A stretch of DNA of 15,071 nt from CAMBDR01 sp046597185 (lineage in GTDB: Bacteria; Pseudomonadota; Gammaproteobacteria; Burkholderiales; Burkholderiaceae_D), in NCBI GenBank assembly GCA_046597185.1, contig JBKJLF010000206.1, positions 1 to 15,071 on the forward strand, written 5' to 3'. Below are positions 6,124 through 14,435 of the stretch, piece by piece; position 1 is the first letter of the stretch; each line of letters begins with the position of its first letter. The translations under genes and the position numbers were made by a program. The notes under the pieces are model-generated. The model saw only the letters and a program-made list of their open reading frames with translations. It searched no databases and was not told the origin of the DNA.

Positions 6124-8313
6124 CTATTTCACGCTCGTCCTGGCTTCCTTGGAACTGGCCGCCCCGGCCTTATCGACCAGGCGCAAACCGCTACGGCGTT
6201 GCAAATCCACCTCATCGGCCATCACCCGTGCCGCCTCGTTGAGCAATACATCTTTGGCATTTTTGGCCTCTTTTTCGGCGGCCAATTCGGTTTCCAGATT
6301 ACGTTCGTCGGCCAGCAAACCATCATCACGTTTCACCGCCGGGGTACTGCCTTTGTTCCCTTTGGCATTCTTTTTGGCCGCTGCCACACTGGCATTGCTG
6401 CCATCATCCGTGGTAGCCTGACGTGCTTTCATGCGAGCCTCACGCACATCGGCTTCCTTGCGCCGAACCGCTTCATTTAAAGACACGGTTTCATCCTTTT
6501 GCAGCTTGCGGAATTCTTCCACATCTTCCAGCAAATATTGAAAGTCTTTATCTTTGGCGATACGGGCCTGGTGCTTTTGCTGCAAGGTGGCAAAATGGTC
6601 GTGTAAATCAGCAAAGGGCGTGAATTCGGCAGGCTTGATTTTGGTCCATGGCAAGGCGTTGTCATAGCTTGATTCGCCATAGTTTTCACCATCCGACAAT
6701 TGCGGGAAAGCCACATCCGGCACCACACCACGCAATTGCGTGGTGCCGCCATTGACGCGGAAAAACTGCGCGATCGTCATTTTCAATTCGCCCAATTGCG
6801 GCTTGCTGGCGTTGCGCTCATCCAATGGCACCACTTGCTGTACCGTACCCTTGCCAAAGCTGGGTTCGCCAATCACCACACCGCGCCCATAATCCTGAAT
6901 CGCCGCCGCAAAAATTTCTGAGGCAGAAGCTGAACCGCGATTAATCAAGACCGCCATCGGGCCTTCCCATTCATAGCCGGGGTGCAAATCGTTTTCCACG
7001 CGCAATCTGCCGGACGAATCACGTTGTTGTACCACCGGGCCTTTGTCGATGAAAAGGCCAGTCAATTCCACCGCTTCATTGAGCGAACCGCCGCCGTTAT
7101 TGCGCAAATCGATGACCACGCCATCCACTTTCTCTTTCTTCAACTCACCCAACAGGCGCGCCACGTCGCGGGTAGCGCTTTTGAAGTTTTTATCGCCTTT
7201 GGCACGGGCATCCCAATCCTGATAAAAGGTGGGTAAAGAAATCACACCAATACGTTGCCCACCCTCGGCTTCAGGCCGCGTGATAATGGTTTTCTTGGCC
7301 GATTGCTCTTCCATGCTGATCTTTTTACGATTCAGGGAAATGACTTTATGCGCGCCATCCAGCCCAGCATCGACGGGCAAAATATCGAGCCGAACCACGG
7401 TATCCTTGGCACCGCGAATCAAGGCCACCACATCATCCAAACGCCAACCCAGCACCTCGGTTACGCCCCCGCTTTCCTGGCCCACCCCGGCAATTCTATC
7501 GCCCACTTTTAATTTACCCGACAAGGCCGCCGGGCCACCGGGCACCAATTCACGAATGACCGTGTATTCATCTTTCTGTTGCAATACCGCACCAATCCCG
7601 ATCAAGGACAAACGCATCGAAATATTGAAATTTTCCGCCGCACGTGGGCCAAAATAATTGGTATGCGGGTCAATCGAGGTGGCATACGCGTTCAAAAAGG
7701 TTTGAAACACATCTTCCTGATTCAATTTATACAAGCGACTGGATTGATTTTCATAACGCTTGTCCAGCGTGGTACGGATCGCTTTTTCTTCTTTATTAGC
7801 CAGCTTCAAACGCAGCCAATCGTTTTTAACCCGCTTGCGCCACAAATCGCGCACTTCATCTTCGGACTTGGGCCAGGTCGCTTTTTCTCGCCCATATTGA
7901 TACACTTCATTACTGGTAAATTCAAATTTTCCTTTGAGCAACTCACGCGCATAGTTAAAACGCTCGGTCATGCGCTGTTGGTATAAATTGAACATGGCAA
8001 AGGGAATCGATAAATCGCCTTCCAGAATCGCATCATCAAGCTTGGTTTGGGCGCTGCTGAATTGATCGATATCGGCCTGGGTAAATAACACTTTTTCAGA
8101 ATCGAGCGACTTCAGGTAGTTGTTGAAAATCTTGATCGACATCGCGTCGTCCAAGGGCAGGGTCCGGTAATGATAGCGGGTTAAAAACTCGGCACTCTTG
8201 GCCGCCGCCTTCGCTTGCTCCGGTAAAGGTTTGAGCTGCGGCAAAGCTTTGCCGGATACAGCGTGCACATTGAGTGACGCCGCCAATAATAGCCACAGCA
8301 ACTGTTTTTTCAT
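6124..8313 (-). CDS. prc: Tail-specific (carboxy-terminal processing) protease, S41 family
   Basis: Prc is a periplasmic serine protease that degrades or trims proteins from unstructured C-termini, including lipoproteins and peptidoglycan-hydrolase regulators. The 729-residue protein has a signal peptide (MKKQLLWLLLAASLNVHA), a helical N-terminal domain, a PDZ domain (roughly 235-330, with GIGAVLQQ and LKVGDRIAGVG), then the S41 catalytic domain. The nucleophile is Ser463 in GSASASEIF, with the general base Lys488 in PSFGKGTVQ, 25 residues later, as in E. coli Prc (Ser430/Lys455). A long charged C-terminal region (about 590-729) matches the DUF3340-type extension. The start is firm: GGAG lies 7 nt before the ATG. 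The 143-nt gap upstream to the oxidoreductase suggests its own promoter. It is somewhat longer than the 682-residue E. coli enzyme. Confidence 0.95.
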   Translation of the reverse strand: MKKQLLWLLLAASLNVHAVSGKALPQLKPLPEQAKAAAKSAEFLTRYHYRTLPLDDAMSIKIFNNYLKSLDSEKVLFTQADIDQFSSAQTKLDDAILEGDLSIPFAMFNLYQQRMTERFNYARELLKGKFEFTSNEVYQYGREKATWPKSEDEVRDLWRKRVKNDWLRLKLANKEEKAIRTTLDKRYENQSSRLYKLNQEDVFQTFLNAYATSIDPHTNYFGPRAAENFNISMRLSLIGIGAVLQQKDEYTVIRELVPGGPAALSGKLKVGDRIAGVGQESGGVTEVLGWRLDDVVALIRGAKDTVVRLDILPVDAGLDGAHKVISLNRKKISMEEQSAKKTIITRPEAEGGQRIGVISLPTFYQDWDARAKGDKNFKSATRDVARLLGELKKEKVDGVVIDLRNNGGGSLNEAVELTGLFIDKGPVVQQRDSSGRLRVENDLHPGYEWEGPMAVLINRGSASASEIFAAAIQDYGRGVVIGEPSFGKGTVQQVVPLDERNASKPQLGELKMTIAQFFRVNGGTTQLRGVVPDVAFPQLSDGENYGESSYDNALPWTKIKPAEFTPFADLHDHFATLQQKHQARIAKDKDFQYLLEDVEEFRKLQKDETVSLNEAVRRKEADVREARMKARQATTDDGSNASVAAAKKNAKGNKGSTPAVKRDDGLLADERNLETELAAEKEAKNAKDVLLNEAARVMADEVDLQRRSGLRLVDKAGAASSKEARTSVK

Positions 8314-8456
8314 TTCAAAACTCCAAATTGAGATATCATAATAACCATTTCCCTTGCGTTGCGTATTTTCTTATTAGCCAACTCAACACCAATTCACCTA
8401 TTAAAGCACTTTTTCAGGCTTGGTGCTGCAACAGCGTATGATTTGCCGAATTTCAA

Positions 8457-11400
8457 TTAGTTCACGCTACTTGCGTTTGGATACAAAATAAAAAATTCCT
8501 TGAGCAATGCTTCTTGCTTTGTTTGCGCCGCCGCCAAATGACGTTCCTTGACGTGGCCGTAACCCCGGATATCTTCCGGGATGCTGGCCAAAGCCACGGC
8601 CTGGGCCAGATTATCGGCATGCAATTTGGGCAAAATTTGCTCAATTAATTCACGGTACGCTTCAATTAAGCGGCGCTCCATTTTACGTTCTTCGGTATAG
8701 CCAAAAATATCCAGCGCGCTGCCGCGCAAGCCTTTGAACTTGCTTAACACCGTAAAAGCGATTTTCATCCACGAACCAAACTCGCGCTTGATCAAATGGC
8801 CTTTGGCATCGCGTTTGGCCAATAGCGGCGGGGCCAAATGGTATTTCAGCTTGTAGTCGCCCTCAAACATGGCGGCCACTTTTTGTGCGAATACGCCATT
8901 CGAATGCAAGCGCGCCACTTCGTATTCATCTTTATACGCCATCAATTTATAGTAGTAGCGCGCCACGGCTTCGGAGAGACGCAAGGTTTTGCCGCCGAGT
9001 TGGCTTTCTGCCTTGCGCACTTGTTCCACCAAATCCAGATACTGGCGGGCCCAGGCTGCGTTTTGGTAATCGGTCAGCAAAGCAACCCGCTGTTGGATGA
9101 CCTCATCAAGCGAAGGCGCGCGCTTGAGCTCGATCACCTGGGTGGGCGTGGTGTGCGTGCCAGGCGTGGTGAGCTTGACTAATGCCGCGAAGTCGTGCGC
9201 ACCGGCGCGCCCCCAGGCGAAGGATTGTTGGTTGAAATCGATAGAGACGCCGTTCAACTCAATGGCGCGCAAAATCGCCGCTTCGCTCAAAGGCACGTGG
9301 CCTTTTTGCCAGGCGTAACCGAGCATAAACATATTGGTGGCGATACTGTCACCCATGAGCGCGCTGGCCACCGTGCCCGCATCAATCAAATCGACCCGCC
9401 CGGCACCGCAGGCGGTTTGAATATGTTGCTGCGCCGCCGTGCCGGGAAATTGCCAGTTGGGATTGCGTACAAACGCCGCCGTGGGTGCGGCGGTGGTATT
9501 GATGGCGGCATACGTGCGCCCTGCGCCCATGAGCGAGAGTGCGTCGTGCTGGGCCGAGACCACCAAATCACAACCGATCACCAAATCCGCGCCGCCCTTG
9601 CCGACCCGGGTGGAATACAATTGCTCCTGGCGCGCGGCGATGCGCACGTGTGAGGTAACCGGACCACCTTTTTGCGCCAAGCCACTCATATCCAGCACAG
9701 AGCAACCCTTGCCTTCAATATGCGCGGCCACCGCCAAAATTTGCCCTACCGTGACCACGCCAGTGCCACCAATCCCGGTGACGACGATGCCAAACGGTTG
9801 TTCCAGTAGCGGCAACACCGGTTCTGGCAAGGTCGGCACGATGTTACCACCATCCAAACTCACTTTTTTGGGCTTTTTCAGGCTACCGCCTTCGACCGTA
9901 ACAAAGCTCGGACAAAAGCCATTGACGCACGAAAAATCCTTGTTGCAGGAAGATTGATTGATTTGGCGTTTGCGTCCCAGTTCGGTTTCCAACGGTTCCA
10001 CCGACAGACAGTTGGAAGTCACGCCGCAATCGCCGCAGCCTTCGCACACGGCTTCGTTAATCACCACCCGTTTGGCGGGATCGGGGTACTCGCCCTTTTT
10101 GCGGCGGCGGCGTTTTTCCGAAGCGCAGGTTTGATCATAAATCATGGCCGAAACGCCTGGCATATCGCGCATTTCGCGCTGCACCGCTTCCAGTTCACTG
10201 CGATGGCGCACCGTGACGCCAGGTGCCCAGGCGTAATCATCCGGGTATTTTTCTGGCTCGTCGGTGACCACAATAATCGGCGACACCCCTTCAGCGGCCA
10301 ATTGGCGCGACAGGATTGCGGGGGTCAGCGGGCCATCCACCACTTGGCCACCGGTCATGGCGACCGCATCGTTGTATAACAGTTTATAGGTGATATTGAC
10401 CTTGGCCGAAACGGCAGCGCGAATGGCCAAAATGCCGGAATGAAAATAAGTGCCGTCACCCAAATTGGCAAACACGTGTTTTTCGTTGGTAAATGGCGCA
10501 TGCCCGACCCAGGTAACGCCTTCGCCGCCCATATGGCAAAAGGTGGAAGTTTCGCGATCCATCCACAGCACCATGTAGTGGCAACCAATACCCGCCAGCG
10601 CGCGGCTACCTTGCGGCAGATTGGTGGAGGTATTGTGCGGGCAGCCGGAGCAAAAATGCGGCACCCGATCCTGATTGGGGTTGGGTTTGGAGGAAATTTT
10701 TTTTAACAAGGCTTCTTTGGCTTCGAGGAAGGTGACGCGCTCGTGGATTTTTTGCTCCACCGGGTGCCCCTCAAAATAACAGTGGATGCGAGTGGCAATG
10801 GCGCGCGCGATTTGGGCCGGGTTGAGTTCATAGGTGGCGGGCAAGAGCCAATCACCATGGCCTTTGCGGTGGGTTTTACTCGATTCATTACTCCATTCGC
10901 CGGTATCGTCAAACTTGCCGACCACGCGGGGCCGTTCGTGGTCTTTCAGGTTATAGAGTTGTTCTTTGAGCGCATATTCCAGAATCTGGCGCTTTTCTTC
11001 GATGACGATAATTTCATCCAGACCACGCGCAAAATCATCGACGCCATCCGCATCAAGCGGCCAGATCAGGCCGACTTTATACAGCCGGATGCCCATTTCA
11101 TGCGCCACCGCTTCATCAATGCCCAAATCATCCAGCGCCTGGCGCGTATCCAGATACGCTTTGCCAGCGGTGATAATGCCGATGCGCGCCTTGGGGCTAT
11201 CCCAAATGATGCGGTTCAATTTATTGGCGCGGGCATACGCCAATGCGGCATACCACTTGCCGCTATTCATACGCACTTCTTGCTCCAGCTTGTCGTCGGG
11301 CAAGCGGATATTCAAGCCGCCGGGCGGCATTTCAAAGTCGCCCGGCAGGGTGATGGGCACGCGATCCGGGTCCAGTTCCACCACCGCGCCCGATTCGACG

Positions 11401-12041
11401 ATATCGGTCACGCATTTCATCGAAACCCATAAACCGGTATAGCGGCTCATGGCCCAGCCGTGTAAGCCGTAATCGAGATATTCCTGCACCGAAGCCGGAT
11501 ACAGCATGGGGATGCCCATCGCCATCATCATATGTTCGCTCTGATGCGCCACGGTGGATGATTTGGCGGCGTGATCGTCGCCCGCCAGAACCAACACCCC
11601 GCCATATTTGGCCGAGCCTGCCATATTGCCGTGTTTTAGCACGTCGCCACTTCTGTCCACACCCGGCCCTTTGCCGTACCACATGGCAAACACGCCGTCG
11701 TATTTGGCACCGGGGAACAAATCGGTCTGTTGCGTACCCCAGACAGCGGTGGCGGCCAGGTCTTCATTAATGCCGGGGTGAAAGGTAACCTGATGTGCTT
11801 CGAGGTGTTTTTTGGCCTTCTGGGCCGTCATATCCACCGCACCCAAGGGTGAACCGCGATAACCGGTGATATAGCCGGCGGTATTCAAACCGGCTTTTAC
11901 GTCGCGCTGGCGTTGTAACATGGGCAGACGGATCAGGGCTTGCGTACCCGTGATGAAGGCACGGCCCTGTTCCAGCGTGTATTTGTCATCTAAAGAAACA
12001 TCGCCCTGGGGCAATAGTTGCCCAGGGGGGGAGCGGTGCAT
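8457..12041 (-). CDS. Fused indolepyruvate ferredoxin oxidoreductase (IorA-IorB type)
   Basis: This family oxidatively decarboxylates indolepyruvate and related aryl-pyruvates to acyl-CoA, using thiamine diphosphate and passing electrons to ferredoxin. It works in aromatic amino-acid breakdown in the cytoplasm; the substrate is inferred. The 1194-residue chain fuses the usual subunits. The pyrimidine-type domain comes first (GYRGSPLGAVD, about 60-70). Then come CSGCPHN (464-470) and the thiamine-diphosphate motif NLGDGTYFHSG (526-536). Cysteine clusters for Fe-S centres are C666-x2-C669-x2-C672-x5-C678 and C699-x5-C705-x4-C710. The gamma domain has GIGGTG (756-761) followed by a long C-terminal region. 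The start is uncertain: family members often open with MNAPL, and that reading begins at the ATG at 12045 but is out of frame because of a C7 run. The in-frame ATG at 12041 gives MHRSPPGQ. Confidence 0.93.
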   Translation of the reverse strand: MHRSPPGQLLPQGDVSLDDKYTLEQGRAFITGTQALIRLPMLQRQRDVKAGLNTAGYITGYRGSPLGAVDMTAQKAKKHLEAHQVTFHPGINEDLAATAVWGTQQTDLFPGAKYDGVFAMWYGKGPGVDRSGDVLKHGNMAGSAKYGGVLVLAGDDHAAKSSTVAHQSEHMMMAMGIPMLYPASVQEYLDYGLHGWAMSRYTGLWVSMKCVTDIVESGAVVELDPDRVPITLPGDFEMPPGGLNIRLPDDKLEQEVRMNSGKWYAALAYARANKLNRIIWDSPKARIGIITAGKAYLDTRQALDDLGIDEAVAHEMGIRLYKVGLIWPLDADGVDDFARGLDEIIVIEEKRQILEYALKEQLYNLKDHERPRVVGKFDDTGEWSNESSKTHRKGHGDWLLPATYELNPAQIARAIATRIHCYFEGHPVEQKIHERVTFLEAKEALLKKISSKPNPNQDRVPHFCSGCPHNTSTNLPQGSRALAGIGCHYMVLWMDRETSTFCHMGGEGVTWVGHAPFTNEKHVFANLGDGTYFHSGILAIRAAVSAKVNITYKLLYNDAVAMTGGQVVDGPLTPAILSRQLAAEGVSPIIVVTDEPEKYPDDYAWAPGVTVRHRSELEAVQREMRDMPGVSAMIYDQTCASEKRRRRKKGEYPDPAKRVVINEAVCEGCGDCGVTSNCLSVEPLETELGRKRQINQSSCNKDFSCVNGFCPSFVTVEGGSLKKPKKVSLDGGNIVPTLPEPVLPLLEQPFGIVVTGIGGTGVVTVGQILAVAAHIEGKGCSVLDMSGLAQKGGPVTSHVRIAARQEQLYSTRVGKGGADLVIGCDLVVSAQHDALSLMGAGRTYAAINTTAAPTAAFVRNPNWQFPGTAAQQHIQTACGAGRVDLIDAGTVASALMGDSIATNMFMLGYAWQKGHVPLSEAAILRAIELNGVSIDFNQQSFAWGRAGAHDFAALVKLTTPGTHTTPTQVIELKRAPSLDEVIQQRVALLTDYQNAAWARQYLDLVEQVRKAESQLGGKTLRLSEAVARYYYKLMAYKDEYEVARLHSNGVFAQKVAAMFEGDYKLKYHLAPPLLAKRDAKGHLIKREFGSWMKIAFTVLSKFKGLRGSALDIFGYTEERKMERRLIEAYRELIEQILPKLHADNLAQAVALASIPEDIRGYGHVKERHLAAAQTKQEALLKEFFILYPNASSVN
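12004..12028 (-). promoter_or_regulatory. Strong hairpin inside the first codons of the oxidoreductase mRNA
   Basis: The arms at 12004-12014 and 12018-12028 pair over ten bases (GGGCAA with TTGCCC, then four more after one bulged base) around a 3-nt loop. On the minus-strand mRNA this lies about 14-38 nt after the A of the ATG at 12041, and its 5' arm uses part of the C7 run (12025-12031). A stable stem there can slow initiating ribosomes, so a translational-control role is plausible but unproven. Confidence 0.45.
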
Positions 12042-12222
12042 TCATGGAAATCTTTCGGGTTGGGTACGGTGTTTGGTATTAAGCGTGCGGCAAGGTTTGC
12101 TTATTGTACCGTTTTGTGGAGGCTGTTCTGGGTTTCCCGGTCAAAAGACCGATATTGAAGCATCAAGCGCAGCGCTGGCAGACATCTCCATGCGGTTCTG
12201 GTTCGGCACGCTAATTGGAAAA

Positions 12223-12251
12223 TTTAAAACACCCTGTTTTCATGTTACGAT
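12223..12251 (+). promoter_or_regulatory. Probable promoter and operator of the ATPase/nuclease-like pair
   Basis: TTTAAA (12223-12228, 4 of 6 matches to the -35 consensus) is 17 bp from TACGAT (12246-12251, 4 of 6 to the -10), which carries the extended-10 TGn at 12243-12245. An inverted repeat, AAAACA-CCC-TGTTTT, fills 12226-12240 between the two boxes, an ideal place for a repressor. The half AAAACACC recurs at 12274-12281, directly against the start codon at 12282. The rest of the 240-nt divergent gap holds a TACAAT on the minus strand (12108-12103) as a weak candidate -10 for the oxidoreductase, with no matching -35. Confidence 0.4.
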
Positions 12252-12281
12252 ACCCGGCAATATCGGCCATCACAAAACACC

Positions 12282-13691
12282 ATGAAAATCCAATTCACCC
12301 ATATTGGTGCCATTAAAAGAATGGACTTTGAGCTAAAACCCGGCCTGACCGTGTTTTGCGGCCCCAATAACACGGGCAAAACCTGGGCTGCGTATGCCAT
12401 TTTTAGCATCCTGACCAATCTCAAAAATACCACATTAAACTGGATTTCGGAAAACGATGTTCGCCGCCTTGAGGCCGATGGCATGATCGAAATTGATTTT
12501 ACAGCGCTAACCCACTCACAGCCCTTTCTTGATCAGGTGTCCGGCATTCTCAGTAATCAGCTTGCCAGCGATTTCGATGCGCCCAAGACGCTGTTTTCTG
12601 AAGACTGCATCCGGGTCAGCGACTTGTACCATGGCATTAAAGAAGATGATGTGGGCAGCAGCACCTGGACCATGGGTAGTTATGTTTTTAAGGCTGCACT
12701 TTCAGGTGCGGGTTCAGCCAAAAAACTCAGCATTTCATTGATCAGGCAAGATACCGACCACACTGGCCCTAAAATCAGCCCATTCTTCCTGGTTGAAACC
12801 TTCAACCAACTTATTTCAGAAATGATTGCTGGCATTCACATCAACCGGCCCTGGGTGTTGACCGCAGAAAGATCCGCCATCAGCCTGTTCAGTAAAGAAC
12901 TTTCTGCATCCCGAAGCGGTTTTACGATTAACCCAATTTCACATAATTCGATGAAACCTGGAATCGGTGCCAAAGCGGCGCGGCAACCATGGCAGCCAGA
13001 GGATACCCCCGACTTGAAGCCTGTCATTCGCTATCCTCTGCCAATACGCATCAGTTTAGGCATCGCTGAGAATTTGGCCGATATTTCGAAAAATTCTGAT
13101 CCACAATCGAAATATGGCGGCTACGCCCGTGCGCTTGAACAGGAAATGCTGGGCGGCCAAATCGAAGTGGGGGAATATGGCGAAATAGCCTATATGCCAT
13201 CATCCGACACCACATCAAACAAGCTACGCATTCACCTTAGCGCATCCATGATCAAGTCGCTGGCCAGCCTGGTCATTTATTTGCGCTACCAGGCACATCG
13301 GAGCGACCTCTTGATTATCGACGAACCAGAACTCAACCTGCATCCGGTCAACCAAAGAAAAATCGCCCGCTTCCTGTGCAAGCTGGTAAATGCCGATATT
13401 GATGTCATCATCAGTACGCATTCTGATTACATTATCCGGGAAATTAACAATGCCATCATCCTTAAAAACCCCAGGCTGGAACAAGTCAGGACACGTTATG
13501 GCTACGTCCCACGCCATTTGCTGGCAGATGATCTGGTAACGGTGGTGATGTTTGATGCCAGTGGCGAGCCGAAGCGTGAAGCGGTGACCGAACTTGGCTT
13601 TGCGGTGGAGTCAATTGACGAAGAAATCAATTTACTCAATCAAATTTCCAATGACATCCTGTGGGAACTTGAGCAAGGCGAAGGAGAGTGA
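12282..13691 (+). CDS. AAA/ABC-type ATPase of a two-gene putative defence module
   Basis: The 469-residue protein has the architecture of the AAA_15/AAA_21 ATPases found in OLD, Septu and Gabija-like systems. Walker A is GPNNTGKT (27-34). An ABC-like signature is LSASMIKSLASL (319-330). Walker B is DLLIIDEPELNLHP, with Asp347 and catalytic Glu348. The switch histidine is His380 in ISTHSDYI. About 280 residues lie between Walker A and the signature, the usual place for a coiled or specificity insert. No C-terminal Toprim is seen, so it is not a full OLD or GajA protein. No good ribosome binding site precedes the ATG. The stop overlaps the ribosome-binding region of the next gene, so the two are very likely translated as a unit. 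Defence is inference from architecture; the ATPase assignment is firm. Confidence 0.85.
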   Translation: MKIQFTHIGAIKRMDFELKPGLTVFCGPNNTGKTWAAYAIFSILTNLKNTTLNWISENDVRRLEADGMIEIDFTALTHSQPFLDQVSGILSNQLASDFDAPKTLFSEDCIRVSDLYHGIKEDDVGSSTWTMGSYVFKAALSGAGSAKKLSISLIRQDTDHTGPKISPFFLVETFNQLISEMIAGIHINRPWVLTAERSAISLFSKELSASRSGFTINPISHNSMKPGIGAKAARQPWQPEDTPDLKPVIRYPLPIRISLGIAENLADISKNSDPQSKYGGYARALEQEMLGGQIEVGEYGEIAYMPSSDTTSNKLRIHLSASMIKSLASLVIYLRYQAHRSDLLIIDEPELNLHPVNQRKIARFLCKLVNADIDVIISTHSDYIIREINNAIILKNPRLEQVRTRYGYVPRHLLADDLVTVVMFDASGEPKREAVTELGFAVESIDEEINLLNQISNDILWELEQGEGE

Positions 13692-13694
13692 GAA

Positions 13695-14339
13695 ATGATC
13701 CCGCAGTTGGAATTATTGATCAACCCAAACTACCGCATTTACCCCCGGCAAGACGGGCAATACCTGATTCTTGAAGAAAGTGAAAATGAGGATAAAGAAA
13801 ACACACTCAAATCGGCCAAAGTAAACATTGACTCGATCAAATCGTTTGCTGTTTATAAATTTGATCAAACCATCAGCATCAAAGGCAAGCAGATTAAAGA
13901 CAAGCAAGAAGAAACCTTCGAACTGGAAACTTACGCGCCATTTTTAACAGCGAAGAAGGGTGCGCGTGCGATGTGTGACTTCATTCTTTTTTACAACTGT
14001 CACGAGCAGCCCGAAAAAATTCACGCCTGGGTGCTCAACTTAAAAAGTACCAAACTGAGCAATTCCGCCAGCCAAATGCATGCAGGCCTCAGATTAACGA
14101 CTTTTCTTGTCAACAAACTGGAAGATATCGAGAAAGCCCATGACGCCAAGCGAAAACTCGGCTTGGGTCAGGTGAATTTCATCCTTTTTTCACTGTTCCG
14201 ACCTGAGACACCAGGCACCAATCCTGTTAGAGCAAAAGCGGCAGGTCAATCGGCACCCGTGGCAGGGACTCATCCGGCATATCCTTGTCACTATCAAACA
14301 AAGCAAGCACCCCGGGTTTGGCCGATTGGTGACACTTAA
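13695..14339 (+). CDS. Hypothetical protein with PD-(D/E)xK-like core, partner of the ATPase
   Basis: I do not recognise this protein as a named family. It starts 3 nt after the ATPase stop, with a strong AAGGAG (13681-13686) 8 nt upstream and inside the ATPase gene, so translation is probably coupled. A charged N-terminal half (EESENEDKEN, IKGKQIKDKQEETFE) leads to CDFILFYN (Asp95), a short strand-turn, then WVLNLKSTK (Asn115, Lys117) and a helix with Gln127 (ASQMHAGLR). The spacing D-x19-N-x-K followed by Q resembles a PD-(D/E)xK nuclease with Asn in the acidic position. After about residue 162 (VNFILF), a T6 run at 14175-14180 precedes a tail rich in Ala, Pro and Gly that looks unnatural. 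The +1 frame is open from there to a TAG at 14380-14382, so the true C-terminus is uncertain and the gene may be frameshifted. Confidence 0.65.
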   Translation: MIPQLELLINPNYRIYPRQDGQYLILEESENEDKENTLKSAKVNIDSIKSFAVYKFDQTISIKGKQIKDKQEETFELETYAPFLTAKKGARAMCDFILFYNCHEQPEKIHAWVLNLKSTKLSNSASQMHAGLRLTTFLVNKLEDIEKAHDAKRKLGLGQVNFILFSLFRPETPGTNPVRAKAAGQSAPVAGTHPAYPCHYQTKQAPRVWPIGDT

Positions 14340-14403
14340 AACCAGCGCAGCCGTTTTTTTTAAAGCGATCATCACTTCGTAGCTTGGTAGCACCTGCTCC
14401 AGA
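14227..14403 (-). other. Opposite-strand open frame overlapping the 3' end of the nuclease-like gene
   Basis: Between a TGA at 14404-14406 and a TAA at 14227-14229 the minus strand has a 58-codon frame without ATG. It includes FKKNGCAGFKCHQSAKPGV and ends in PRVPIDLPLLL. It would join the frame that follows the XRE gene if the A8 run (14352-14359) had nine bases. It could be the decayed end of a partner of the XRE regulator, or simply the antisense of the plus-strand gene. I cannot decide, and no family is recognised. Confidence 0.2.
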
Positions 14404-14435
14404 TCAAGAAGCCATGACACGTGCGCTTGGCTCAC

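Noticed and set aside
8405..8427. Terminator after the oxidoreductase
   Set aside because: The only stem (AGCAC with GTGCT) is 5 bp with a 13-nt loop, and no T run follows on the minus strand.
14227..14435. HipA-type toxin partner of the XRE protein
   Set aside because: The stretch after the XRE stop has none of the HipA kinase motifs and is too short, so it is listed only as an unexplained open frame.
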